DNA from: Datisca glomerata
Taxonomy: Eukaryota; Streptophyta; Magnoliopsida; Cucurbitales; Datiscaceae
Reading direction: 5' to 3'
Assembly (NCBI GenBank): GCA_003255025.1
Contig: QANY01004770.1
Location: 2,595,891-2,659,890, forward strand
DNA: 64,000 nt
Shown: piece after piece, positions 33,974-44,335 of the stretch
Layout of the letters: each line of letters opens with the position of its first letter
Position numbering within the stretch: position 1 is the stretch's first letter
Made by a program: the position numbers and the translations under genes
The notes under the pieces: model-generated
The model's input: the letters and a program-made list of their open reading frames with translations, nothing else
Told to the model about the DNA's origin: nothing
Databases searched by the model: none

Positions 33974-35100
33974 TATATAGCATCCTAAATTCGATGAACC
34001 TTAAACAAGCGGTTGGAGCCTAACATGGAACTCCCGAGCTTTATGGTTTTGTTATATTTCTTTTTTTGCCTTTTAGATGCATTTCTGTACTAAATGAATT
34101 GAGAAGATTTGTATCTATTTGAGATGTAATTTCTAATAGACACACTACTATGTAAAAGAAAATTGAGACATTAAGTATAATGATGTATGAGATTGTTTTT
34201 TTCTCAGAGATCTCTTTTCTGTTCGAGTTTTTTATGGTTTGTGATGTAGAGGAAGTCTCGAAGAAAACCTAACAATATCAAACATTATTGAATTGCAACC
34301 GACTACCAGTAATTTGATCTTCTAAATCCTGTTGAATTCTGAGATTATCAGAATTTAGGCATCAATTTCGATAAGTCACAAACTACCAAAAATTAAAATT
34401 ATAGAGAGAAAATGTCTCAAATAAATATCATAAATTGTCGCAAAACACAAAAAGATATATTTAAACTGTCTCAAAAAATTCTAAACATAAAATAAAGGTA
34501 AAATTATGAAAATAACCAAAACTTGCGAAAACAGCTTACGAACCTCTGAAAGTACTTAAAATGACCTTTTTGGACCTGAAATCGGGCCTTAAGGGGTAAA
34601 CCTAGTTACACATATAGATCTCTAAACGAGTTTCGATTTGATATATTACGGATCATGTGAGTCAACCGTAGTCAAAAGTTATGGTCTCTAGAAGGTGGAC
34701 TGCGCATGCGACGATCCATTCACTCTAAAAACCTCAACGTTACCCCGTCCGCATCAGTTTGTATCTAGACATTTATCTCGCATATTAATTTTCTATCGTA
34801 ACAAAAAGAAAATGCTACAATATATGCAAATACGTTAGAAGGTCAATATATTTATAGGAGTTGTAAAGTGCTAGAATAGAGCTTTTTACAACGCAAAATA
34901 AATGCTATCGTAAACTCATTCATGGGACCTAAAAATGATATGCTATTTTTTAATAACATAGCAGCATTTTGATACGCTATGATAAATTCGCGCGACAATA
35001 GCTGGCCAACACTATGAAAAGTGAATGACTTTTTATAGGATCCACATAACTAGCACTTATCAAAACGTTACGGATACGTAAATGAGCTTATCAATAAAAA
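33974..35100. other. Start of a third repeat unit, then unassigned DNA
   Basis: The first 35 bases (CATATATAGCATCCTAAATTC, then GATGAACCTTAAACAAG) begin a third unit. After that the sequence is unlike units 1 and 2. From about 34795 to 35080 there are several short motifs like ATGCTATCGTAA, ACGCTATGATAAA and AACACTATGAAAAG, resembling the subterminal repeats of the CACTA-like end at 42675, so a decayed CACTA piece is possible. No reading frame of interest. Confidence 0.4.
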
Positions 35101-36740
35101 GAAAAATGCTCCCGAAACAAAGGCGACATTGAAAACTTAGGGCGATGTACTTGGACTTAAAGCGATGTAGCAAGGTGGACAATGAATGAAAACTCGCCAG
35201 AACGACCTAGGAGAATGTTGACTCCATTCGAGAAAGCATGAGGGTAAGACCAAAATCCTTAAACTCCTTTCCGTTTCTAACCCTAGAATTGAAGGGGAAA
35301 ATAAATGGTCATGTATATATAACAAAAGAATAAAAGACAGAAAATGTAGTGTGTCAAAACTCTAATGGATCGTGGCTATTCATAGAAGAGGAATTGAAAA
35401 GTAAGTTAAATTGGAAATAAAGAAGTTTGGATTTCAATAAACTTGATAAATTGCGTATGAACATACTATTACAAAAGAATGTCATTATTGCGCCTCTTCA
35501 GTTCCCAATGTTTCGACATAGGAAACCGAGTGATGCAAAGGTGTTTTTGTTCATGGTATGGCGGTTCAGTTCGGCTCGATTTAAACGGTTTTATTGAGCC
35601 GAACTGAACATACCATTTTACACCATTAGCAACCGAATCAAAACGTTTAATATTCAAAAACAGAGTCGAACCAAACCGTTCAAATAAAATAAAAACCAAA
35701 CTGGAACGTAAGATGTAAAGCAAAGTAGAAAAACTCATCAAATTTCAACCTAATTTTTAACTAATCTCAACCAAATCACCAGCAGATAGAAAATCAACAT
35801 CAATCTCAACTAAATCTTTTTCATTTCAACTGAGAATTACAGAAACAACAAAGAATACATGAAAAAAATATAATTTAGGTCATAGAGACACACAGAGAGA
35901 TAGACACAGAAAGTGAGAGACAGTGAGAGAAAGAAACAGAGATAGAAAGAGAGACGAGGCTAACCGATAAAAATTAAACCTTAAAAAAATTGAGACTTAA
36001 GATCTAGAAAAGTGACAAACTGAGATATAGAAAGTTAAAGGTTTCTTCGATGGCTCTACGGTGACGGTATGTTGGTGGAAAACATGTGGCTCTACGACGA
36101 TGATGGAGTTCTAATGAGAGGTTGTTCGGTGGCCAACGAGGCATAGGAGGACCTAATCGTTTCTGTTGAAGCGACGACAACGGCGATGATGGTAGTCGCC
36201 ATGCTGGGTCTGCGATAAAGCCGCTTGGCGACTACGAGATGTTGTGTTCGAGAGAAAGGGAGAGAGGGAGTTGCATGAGAGAGAGGGGGGATTGTGGTTG
36301 TCTTCGTGAGAGAGAGTAAAAGAAAGAGACAAGGATTTTTGGAGTTTCTATTTATATAAGGACAAAGAGAGAGGTAGGGTTTTTTAGATAACTGTGTTTT
36401 AATTTTATAGGATATGCGGTTCAGTTTGGCACAGTTTCTTTATAGAAACTGTAGACTGAACTGAACCGTATACATTCTATTGAATGACAAATGGGTCGAA
36501 CCGTTTCAAACTTCTTAACTGATCGAACTGATGTGGTTCGATTTAGTTCGTTCAGTTTCATCGGTTTACTCAGTTTGGTTTACACCCCCACATGGTAGCA
36601 ATCATCAAAGGCACAACATAAACTATTTATGTCAGAACATGTCAATAGATTATTATATGCTTAACTATGAGCGCCTCTGGAAAGCTAAATGTACCAGACA
36701 TGTTATCAATCCTTAAAGAGTCCAAAAATTAAGGGAATAG
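35101..36740. repeat. Unclassified 1-kb repeat, fourth partial copy, split by a hAT
   Basis: 35101-35558 matches the start and middle of unit 1 (ACAAAGGCGACATTGAAAAC, TAGAATTGAAGG, CTATTCATAGAAGAGGA, GCGCCTCTTCAGTTCCC, AGTGATGCAA). After the hAT at 35559-36590 the copy resumes with GCAATCATCAAAGGC at 36598, as in unit 1 near 32620, then loses similarity. Confidence 0.65.
35559..36590. mobile_element. Small hAT element (1.03 kb) with 7-bp target duplication
   Basis: Ends TGGCGGTTCAG and, read in reverse from 36590, TGGGGGTGTAA. Flanks CATGGTA are identical (35552-35558 and 36591-36597); the eighth base differs. Removing the element restores the 1-kb repeat sequence exactly across the site. 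GGTTCAGTT/AACTGAACC motifs fill both ends, as in the hAT at 27826. The interior is purine-rich with GAGAGAG tracts (35885-36330). No transposase. Confidence 0.8.
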
Positions 36741-38280
36741 ATCCCCTCATGTTGGGGACAACAGGAGGAGGTTATGTTGGAGAAATTGCGGCCGTCCGTT
36801 CTGTAAACGGACGGTCGAGATTAATGATACACATTAAACGATGTGTCAGGAATTTTTTTCTTTTTCCTATTTTTTCTTTTTCTTTTCTTTTCCTTTTTCC
36901 TGTAGTTGAATCCTGGTCATTCATTTTAAAAATGGACAGCATGATTCAACATAAGCCTTTCATGTTCTGAGAACAGAAGAGAATTCGGGTCCAAAAATTA
37001 GGACCTCTAATCAAATCTCGAGATCTAATTGACATAGACACGTTTAGGTTCATTGAACGCACTACACTAAGGGAATCACTTCACAATTTGGGCCCCCAAA
37101 TCACACCTTCGATTCCTCTATGTAATTATGTAAAAAGTAATTACACAAAATAGACACATTTTAAAACTCACTTTAAAAAATAGCAGGTTGTTTCTCAACT
37201 TTAGACTAATAGACAAGTTTTTTTATCACGTCATCAATAGTTTATTAATTGAAATTTTATAGATTTTCATATCAAATTTTATTTTTTTATTAATTCTATC
37301 ATCATTTAATTAAGAATTTTAATACTTTCCTAAATTTTAGCTAGTGTCGTTAGTAGAATATCTTAACTAATCAAATTTAATAGCTAATCTTTTCCTTTAT
37401 TACTGCTAATTCAATATCTATTTTTAATGTTAAATCTCTATTAGCTGAAAGTATAGCCGTTTGCACCATTTTTTTTATTTATGTGAGTTTTATAGAATTA
37501 CTCTACGCATCATTCTTTGAAGAAAAGCTCTAAAGATCCATTTTACATTCTGAAAATTCACCATTAGAGATTTGGGAATGGAATGTTTGGTCTTTATCTG
37601 CCATTAGAGACTCATCCTAGTTCTATTCATCTTTCTTCTTCCTTGATGCATGTATTTTCTGCAGATTTTATATGGGTTTTTGCATGATTGATTCTATCAA
37701 TTGTTCCTTCATCAGTTATATCGGTGTTAAATGAAGAATTAATTATAATGTATATAATCGTCTAGCTTTTTCTCTTTTTTCAGGATGTTTATGTGTTCAT
37801 CCCCTGTTTCAATGTAGTTCTTAGTTTAAATGTACTTTTTTCTTGATGTTTCTGGGTTTTTTTGTTATAATTTTATTTGTATAGTAGTAGTTCTTTGGGA
37901 AATATGAATTTAGTTTCATAAATATGTTCTTGGTTTATTAAATGTTGATTGAAATGTATAAATTTGTGTTATTTCGTTACGTGTTTGTAATGGCAGTGAT
38001 ATTGATTTTAGTAAGTCTTCTTAACTATTTAATTTAAAAATTATAGTAACTATTTGATTTACTGCTATAGTAACTATTTGGTTTGATCAATAATCATCAA
38101 TCACATGTTGAAAAGAAGATAGTTAATGATTTTTGTTGAATATACATTATTGATAATTTGACAGTATTATCAACTATTGAGAGAATAGTAGTTATCAATT
38201 ATTGAGAGAATAGTAGTAAATCAAAATGCTACCACACTATAATAAATATATAGTATGGAGTTTGAATGTGGTGATTTTCA
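36741..38280. other. Unassigned AT-rich region before the Mutator-like relic
   Basis: Contains a perfect 9-bp hairpin (see separate entry), a T/C-rich tract (36846-36900) and two copies of a 26-base unit AACTATTGAGAGAATAGTAG (38170-38220). A 93-codon frame at 36689-36970 has no known domain. Part of it may be the 5' non-coding region of the Mutator-like element, but I saw no terminal inverted repeat. Confidence 0.4.
36792..36814. other. Perfect 9-bp inverted repeat (hairpin)
   Basis: CCGTCCGTT (36792-36800), loop CTGTA, AACGGACGG (36806-36814). It is GC-rich in an AT-rich setting, so it stands out. It is not followed by a Helitron-type CTRR end nearby. Function unknown. Confidence 0.75.
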
Positions 38281-38329
38281 TAATCATATGCTTCATGTAT
38301 TCTAAAAACTCTAGCTATTGTTTTATATG

Positions 38330-39830
38330 ATAGAAGATGGGATGATGCAGAGCATTATGTTTATTTTCATTCTAAACCGTTATGGATTGACGGTAATATG
38401 ATGTTTGTTGAGTTAATAGATGTTATCAAGATGGTTTTGGAGGTTGTTGATGGACGAGATCAATTTGAAATTGTAGTCAAATTATAATTTAGTAATGCTT
38501 CATATACTACTGTTGAAATAAAAAATGACCAAGATGTTCAATGATATGTTTTTTTGGTAAAGAGTGAGAATGGTCATAGTTTGACACTTATTGTTGATAG
38601 TAGTAAATTCAATGAAAATTATTGTTTTGAGTTGGTAAACTATATATTGGGTGAGGTTAGTCAATCTTCCACAATCAGTTGTGACGATGTTCAAGATGAC
38701 AACATGCTCATTGTGTTGGTTGACTTGGAGAATTTTCCTAGTATTTTTTACATTATAAAATCTTTGTTTTGGGAATAAGTATGAGTTAAAAAATGAGCTG
38801 GACATGATTGCATTGAAAGAAAACTTTGAATTTAAGATTGAAAGATCTAATCGTGAAAGAATGTATTTGTAGTGTGTTAATGATGATTGTAAGTGGTTTG
38901 TTTGGGCTTCTTCATATAGAGATGGAGAGCTTTTGGATGGTTTGGGAATATATTAAAGAACTCAGTTGTTCACTAGACATCATACAAAGTTTTCATCGTC
39001 AAGCGACATCCCATATTATTGGTCAATGCATTAAAGATAAATATAGAAATGTGTACGAGATCATACCGCTCCCAAAGACATAATTGATCATACGCGTTTA
39101 AAGCATGATATTAATATTATTATTATAAGGCTTGGTGAGCGAAGAAAAATGCTTTGGAATTGCTTCGTTGGACACCAGAAGAATCGTATGAGAAATTATC
39201 ATCATATTATTATGTATTAAAAGGAAAAAATCCTAGTATGTCATCTTTTAGTATTTCAATGATTGACCACTGAAATTGCTTCTTAATCGTATTGGACTTG
39301 TCTTTTAATATTCATTTTGAATCTTTATTATGTAAGTAATGTGATCATAATTTAGAATGGTGGTAATGGTACATTCAAGTATTTATTTATGTGTTTGAGG
39401 GCTACTTTGAGAGGTTGGCATCATTGTAGGTTGGTGACTTCAGTTGATGGAATATTTTTGAAGAATAAGTATCTTGATACGCTATTAACAAAATCATTGT
39501 TGGACGCTCATAATCATATATTTCCCTTGGCATTTGCTATTGCAGATTCTGAAAATGATTTTTCTTGGAGATGGTTCTATGAAAAAACTCACTGAAGTAA
39601 TTGATGATAGAGAAAATTTAGTTATTATTTATGATAGGCGCAACAGTATTCCTAAGGCTATCTACAAATGGTTTTCCAATGATGTGCATGGTTTATGTAT
39701 ACAACATCTATTGTTTAATGTCAAGTCTAAAAATAAAAACTCAGCGATTGAAATCATTTTTACCGGTGTGTGATAGCACATTCTTTTGAAGATTTTGAGA
39801 TCAATATATGTGTGTTGGAATCTATATACC
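38330..39830 (+). pseudogene. Mutator-like (MULE) transposase relic
   Basis: The N-terminal part at 38330-38760 reads WDDAEHYVYFHSKPLWIDGN and later DQFEIVVKL and NGHSLTLIVDSSKF, in successive frames. The DDE core lies at 39389-39595: TSVDGIFLKNKY, DAHNHIFPLAFAIADSEND and SWRWFYE, the signature of plant MuDR-type transposases (VDGTFLKGKY..PLAFAVVDSEND.SW.WF). A second block at 39600-39740 reads RRNSIPKAIYKWF and HGLCIQHLLFNVKSK. Several stops and shifts. The frame ends in AHSFEDFEINM near 39816, where copia sequence takes over, so the C-terminal zinc finger is lost. Confidence 0.82.
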
Positions 39831-40253
39831 TATCAATTCAATCTTATCTCGATGGTTGAAAACATTTTCTCATCCAAAATTAAGACATTTAGGTTTGATG
39901 AAGGTGATGAATACACTAGTCTCCTTTTTCAATCTTACCTACATGAACATGGTATCGTTCATCAAATGACTTGCCTTTATACCCCTCAGCAAAATGAGAT
40001 TGCTGAGAGGAAACATAGGCATGTGGTTGAAACATGCCTTACTTTTCTTCATTATGCTTCTGTTCCACATTCCTTTTGGAACTATACCTTTGTTACTTCT
40101 ATATATCTCATAAACCATATGCCTAATGATGTTCTAAATCATCTCTCTCCCTATGAGAAACTATTTGGAAAAGTAGCCGAGTATACTCACCTAAGGGTTT
40201 TTGGTTGTGTTTATTATCCAAGTCTTAAACTTTATATGAAAAATAAATTTTAA
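39786..40253 (+). pseudogene. Copia B integrase fragment, open frame of 155 codons
   Basis: Integrase C-terminal half: FDEGDEYTS, YTPQQNEIAERKHRHVVET (TPQQNGIAERKHRH in active copies) and PHSFWNYTF. The HLRVFGCVYYP block follows near 40185-40215. The first dozen codons derive from the neighbouring Mutator-like DNA read in another frame, so the start codon is accidental. The glutamate of IAERK is kept. It stops at 40251, followed by a serine-rich linker region to about 40940. Confidence 0.85.
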
Positions 40254-40979
40254 TCTAAAACAACTCAGTGTTTATTTATTGGTTATGCCTTGGACATTTG
40301 CTTTCTTCTACTAATGTTTTTACGGATTTTTCTAGTAATCCAGCTTATAGTACTTCAGCTAACACGTATACTTCCAACTTTCCTCTTCTTTCTTCTTCTT
40401 TTCTCAATCAAGATATTTCTTTTGTCACTTGTATGGATTCTGCTTCTGTTATAGAATTTGTTCCTGCTCTTAATTTGATATTCATACGAATTTTGATGTT
40501 GTTCATATTGAATTTGATGTTGATCATACTAGTTTAGAATCTGGATCTTTTCTGCACTCTGGTAGACATGCTGATAGAGTTACTGATATCGAGATTCCTG
40601 CTTTGCAAACTACCAATCATGTGACTCTAATATACATGTTAATACTCATTCTCCTTCAATTACTAACATTACTTGCATTATTCTTGTTGTTGCTCATGAC
40701 ACAAACTCTGTTAGGCACATTAACTTGCCGTCTGACATGCATAATGTTAAACAAACTCCTCCCTTTTTTGGATTTGGTTCCACTCAATTTCATGACATTT
40801 CCTTTACTGTTTGTGTTGATTTTACTTTGTGTCCTAGACCTCCTCAGACCAATTTTACTAGTCACTCTACACACCCTATGCAGACTAGGTCTAAGTCTGG
40901 GATATCTAAGAAGAAAGCTTTCCTAGCCACTGGTAATTTTGTTTAGTCTCTTAAAACTGAACCTACTTCCTTCTCACTT

Positions 40980-42440
40980 GTCATCAAGAGTTCAAAATGG
41001 ACTCAAGCTATGGTAGATGAATATCAAGAACTTATGTCCCAAAACACTTGGACGTTTGTTCCCTTACCACCACATAAAAACCTTGTATGATGCAAATGAG
41101 TTTATAAACTCAAATATCACCCAAATGGTACCATTCCTAGACATAAAGTAAGCCTAGTTGCTAAAGGATTTCACCAACAAGTTGGATTAGATTACAGTGA
41201 GACATTTATCCTAGTTATAAAGAAACCCACCATCATGATCTTATTATCTTTGGCTGCTACTTATGGTTGGCCTTTAAGGTGATTGGATGTCAAAAATGCT
41301 TTCTAACATGGCACCATGACTGAGGAGGTTTACATGACACAAACTCAAGGTTTTGTCAGTAAGGATTATCCTAATTATGTTTGCAAGTTAAAAAAAACTT
41401 TATATGAATTGAAACAGGCTCCTAGAGTCTAGTATGAAAAATTTACTACTCATTTTCTATCTACTGGTTTTGTTGGGAATCAGGCTGACACATCTCTCTT
41501 TGTTCATGCTACTTCTACTTCTCTTACCTATATTTTGTTATATGTTGATGATATTATTATTAGTGGCACTTCTTTTGATTATATTGATAAGATTGTGCAT
41601 TATTTGTAAAACACTTTTGATATGAGTGATTTAGGTGATCTCAAATACTTCTTAGGGCTTAAAATTTCTAGAAACTCATCTAGCATCTTTGTTAATCAGT
41701 AAAAGTATGCTAAAGATTTGATGCTTAAATCTGGAATGATGAATGCTAAACCTTGTGATTCTCCATGTTCTCCCAAATCTCCCTTATGTAGTGTGTCTGG
41801 TTCTCCTTTATCTGATGTTACCTTCTATAGAAGTATTGATGGTTCTCTACAATATTTGACATTTACTAGACCAGATATTGCTTTTCTATTAATAGAGTTT
41901 GTCAATTTATGCTCCCATCCACTTCATCTCACCTAGTTGTTGTCAAACATATTCTAAGATATATTTTAGGAACAATAGATCATGGAATTAATTTAAGACC
42001 TTGATCTCTCTCTTTGTAGGCTTCCACTGATGTTGATTGGGCTGGTAACCCAACAGACAAAAGGTCTACTTCAGGTTTCCTGATTTTTCTTGGTTCCAAT
42101 GCCATATCCTGGAGTGCTAAGAAGTAGGCAACTGTTGCAAGGTTATCAACTGAAGCAGAATACAAAGCTCTGGTTAACATTGTTATTGAGTTAAGCTAGT
42201 TAAGACAAATCCTTCTAGATCCTCATGTTTATCAGACTAAAACTCCCATTATCTACTGTGATAACACCTCGGCCATATCTCTTAGCTCTAATCATTTTCT
42301 ACATGCTCGGATAAAATATGTAGAGATTGACTTTCACTTTGAACGTGAACGTGTCATGAAGAAGAACCTTATGGTTAAACATGTTTCTTCTTCACACTAG
42401 CTTGCTGACTTGTTCACCAAACCATTGTCTTCTCCATAGT
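40980..42440 (+). pseudogene. Copia B reverse transcriptase and RNase H relic
   Basis: RT from about 40990 (WTQAMVDEYQELMSQNTW), then PRHKVSLVAKGFHQQVGLDY near 41150, the LDVKNAF box near 41285, LYELKQAPR near 41400 and YVDDIIISG near 41540. RNase H follows at about 42015-42430: [56 protein letters not shown] and LADLFTKPL. Stops are few (for example near 41085, 41305 and 41700), so this copy is younger than copia 1 and A. Confidence 0.88.
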
Positions 42441-42494
42441 TAAATTTTTTAGAGACAAACTCATCCACAAAACCTGGGCTTAATTTATAGGGGG

Positions 42495-42672
42495 TGTTTA
42501 TGAAGAGATAAAATAAATTAGTTATCTTTGTTAGTTATAACAGTTGAGGGTATTTTGGTCTTTCTCCTTAACTATTAGTTACTATTTTTTGTTTGTTTAT
42601 TATCCTCCTTTGTTTGACGGTTTGAGGTTAATGAGCATCAGAGGCATTCTTTCTTCTCCCTATCTTCTTCAT
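42495..42672 (+). repeat. 3' LTR (partial) of copia B
   Basis: The purine tract ATAGGGGG is followed by TGTTTATGAAGAG. The LTR appears to stop where TACTACTACAAAAAAAGG begins. Without a 5' LTR in the window its full length is unknown. Confidence 0.6.
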
Positions 42673-43020
42673 TTACTACTACAAAAAAAGGCTATGATAG
42701 GCCAAAAAATGCTATCATAGGATTTTGATATCGTTTCTGAAAATGCTATATATACTTAAAAGTCTGATACCTATGACAGTATTTTTTAAACGCTATAAAA
42801 CCCTACGATAGCATTTTATGAACGCTATCAAAAGATTTTATAGCATTTTTAAACGCTATCAAACGCTCTTCATAGCGTTTAAAAAACGCTATAAAAAGAC
42901 TTTCATAGTGTTTTATAAATGCTATAGTTGGTCTTTTACAACGTTTTATAAATGATATTGTAGGTCTTTCGTAGCGTTTTATAAATGTTATCGTAGGTCT
43001 TTCATAGCATTTTTCAATAA
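42673..43020. mobile_element. CACTA-like terminus with subterminal repeats
   Basis: TACTACTACAAAAAAAGG (a decayed CACTACTACAAAAA end) is followed by at least ten copies of a motif around AACGCTATCAAAAG/CATAGCGTTT in both orientations (42700-43010). This is the usual subterminal array of CACTA elements. No matching right end was found up to the receptor kinase, so the right boundary is unknown. Confidence 0.6.
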
Positions 43021-43800
43021 TTGTTTTGTTAATGTTATTAAATATTTTTTATTAATTATACTTACAATTATACAAAATTGTACATACTAACTTTCTACTA
43101 GAAATCACATCTCAAAAGGGTAATTACATATTGATTTTTACATAGAACAAATAAAAGTAATTTATAAAAACATTAAAATCTAGTATAAATTCACATCTAG
43201 GTCTGAAGGTGGAGGTACCCTAGGAGGTTCACTTGGTGGTTTCCCTTGGTGAGGAGGTGGTGACGTAGGGAACTGTCTTGGTGATGCTTTAGGACAAGAT
43301 CAAAGTGTTATATCAAAGCATGGATGATCCATTCAGATGGGAGAGCAAGCTTCCTATTTCAAATAGTACAATCTAAATAATCAACAGCTAAGAAATGACT
43401 TATTAGATAAGCAAGTTAAGAATTAGTGACAGACTTATAATATTTCATGATATGGTACAGTCGTTGGTGGAGAGCAACCAAATTCTGACATTTAAGTAGA
43501 AACCAAGTTTATTATCTTCTGTCTCAAAATGCAACATTTAACAAGCAACCAAGTTTATCTAAATAATGTCTTTAAGACCATAACAAAGCTTAAGAGACAG
43601 AGAAGGTTCATAGAACACTAAGCCTTTAAAATTCATCCATTACCTCACCCCCAAAGAGAAGAAAAAAAAATAGATTAAATATGAATTGCGTGGAAGTATA
43701 AGGATTACATTGAAAAATCCATACCATATAATAGGATACTCAGAACCGTTAGAATATTTGATACTAAATCTACTACCAAAGTTTAAAGTTTAGCATGTAG
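43021..43800. other. Probable CACTA interior, no intact gene
   Basis: Minus strand at about 43300-43200 encodes a short proline-rich stretch (PPPHQGKPPSEPPRVPPP), common at the end of CACTA-associated proteins. The remainder is AT-rich and non-coding. Confidence 0.4.
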
Positions 43801-44306
43801 TTGATGGAAGAATGATGGTCAAATAAGAAAATAAGATTAAATAAGCAGGAAAGTGTTTATAGAATTAACATCACAATAGCATGCAGTTAAATGTGTTTGG
43901 CACAAGCTTATAAGAAATAAAATATACACTAAACTTAGCATATGCAAAATTGCATCAACTCCTTGTGCATTAGTTGGTGGAAGAATGATGGTCAAATAAG
44001 AAAATAAGATTAAATAAGCAAGAAAGTGTTTATAGAATTAACATCACAATAGCATGCAGTTAAATGTGTTTGGCACAAGCTTATAAGAAATAAAATATAC
44101 ACTAAACTTAGCATATGCAAAATTGCATCAACTCATTGTGCATTAGTTGATGGAAGAATGATGGTCAAATAAGAAAATAAGATTAAATAAGCAGAAATAT
44201 GTTAATAGAATTAACATCACAGTAGCATGCAGTTAAATGTTTTTGGCACAAGCTTATAAGAAATAAAATATACACTAAACTTAGCATACGCAAAATTGCA
44301 TCAACT
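43801..44306. repeat. 173-bp tandem repeat, three copies
   Basis: Units start at 43801, 43974 and 44147 (TTGATGGAAGAATGATGG), exactly 173 bases apart. Copies differ at only a few positions. The third stops at GCATCAACTC and runs into a C-rich tract CCCCCTCCCCCCTCCCCC (44307 onward). Confidence 0.9.
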
Positions 44307-44335
44307 CCCCCTCCCCCCTCCCCCCTCCCACACAC
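44307..44335. repeat. C-rich microsatellite-like tract
   Basis: CCCCTCC units ending in CACACACG. It directly abuts the 173-bp array and is unusual in this AT-rich DNA. Confidence 0.85.

Larger units (their letters stand above)
39831..42672 (+). mobile_element. 5'-truncated copia element B inside the Mutator-like relic
   Basis: Starts within integrase (ENIFSSKIKTFRFDEGDEYTS) and has no gag, protease or 5' LTR. RT, RNase H and the 3' LTR start follow in normal order. It is in the same orientation as the transposase it interrupts. The right end runs into a CACTA-like terminus near 42672. Confidence 0.8.

Noticed and set aside
36792..36814. Hairpin considered as a Helitron 3' end or terminator
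   Set aside because: No CTRR within a suitable distance and no gene ending beside it.
40268..40946. Leu-rich plus-strand frames and a minus-strand frame between integrase and RT of copia B
   Set aside because: They are alternative frames of the serine-rich linker of copia pol.
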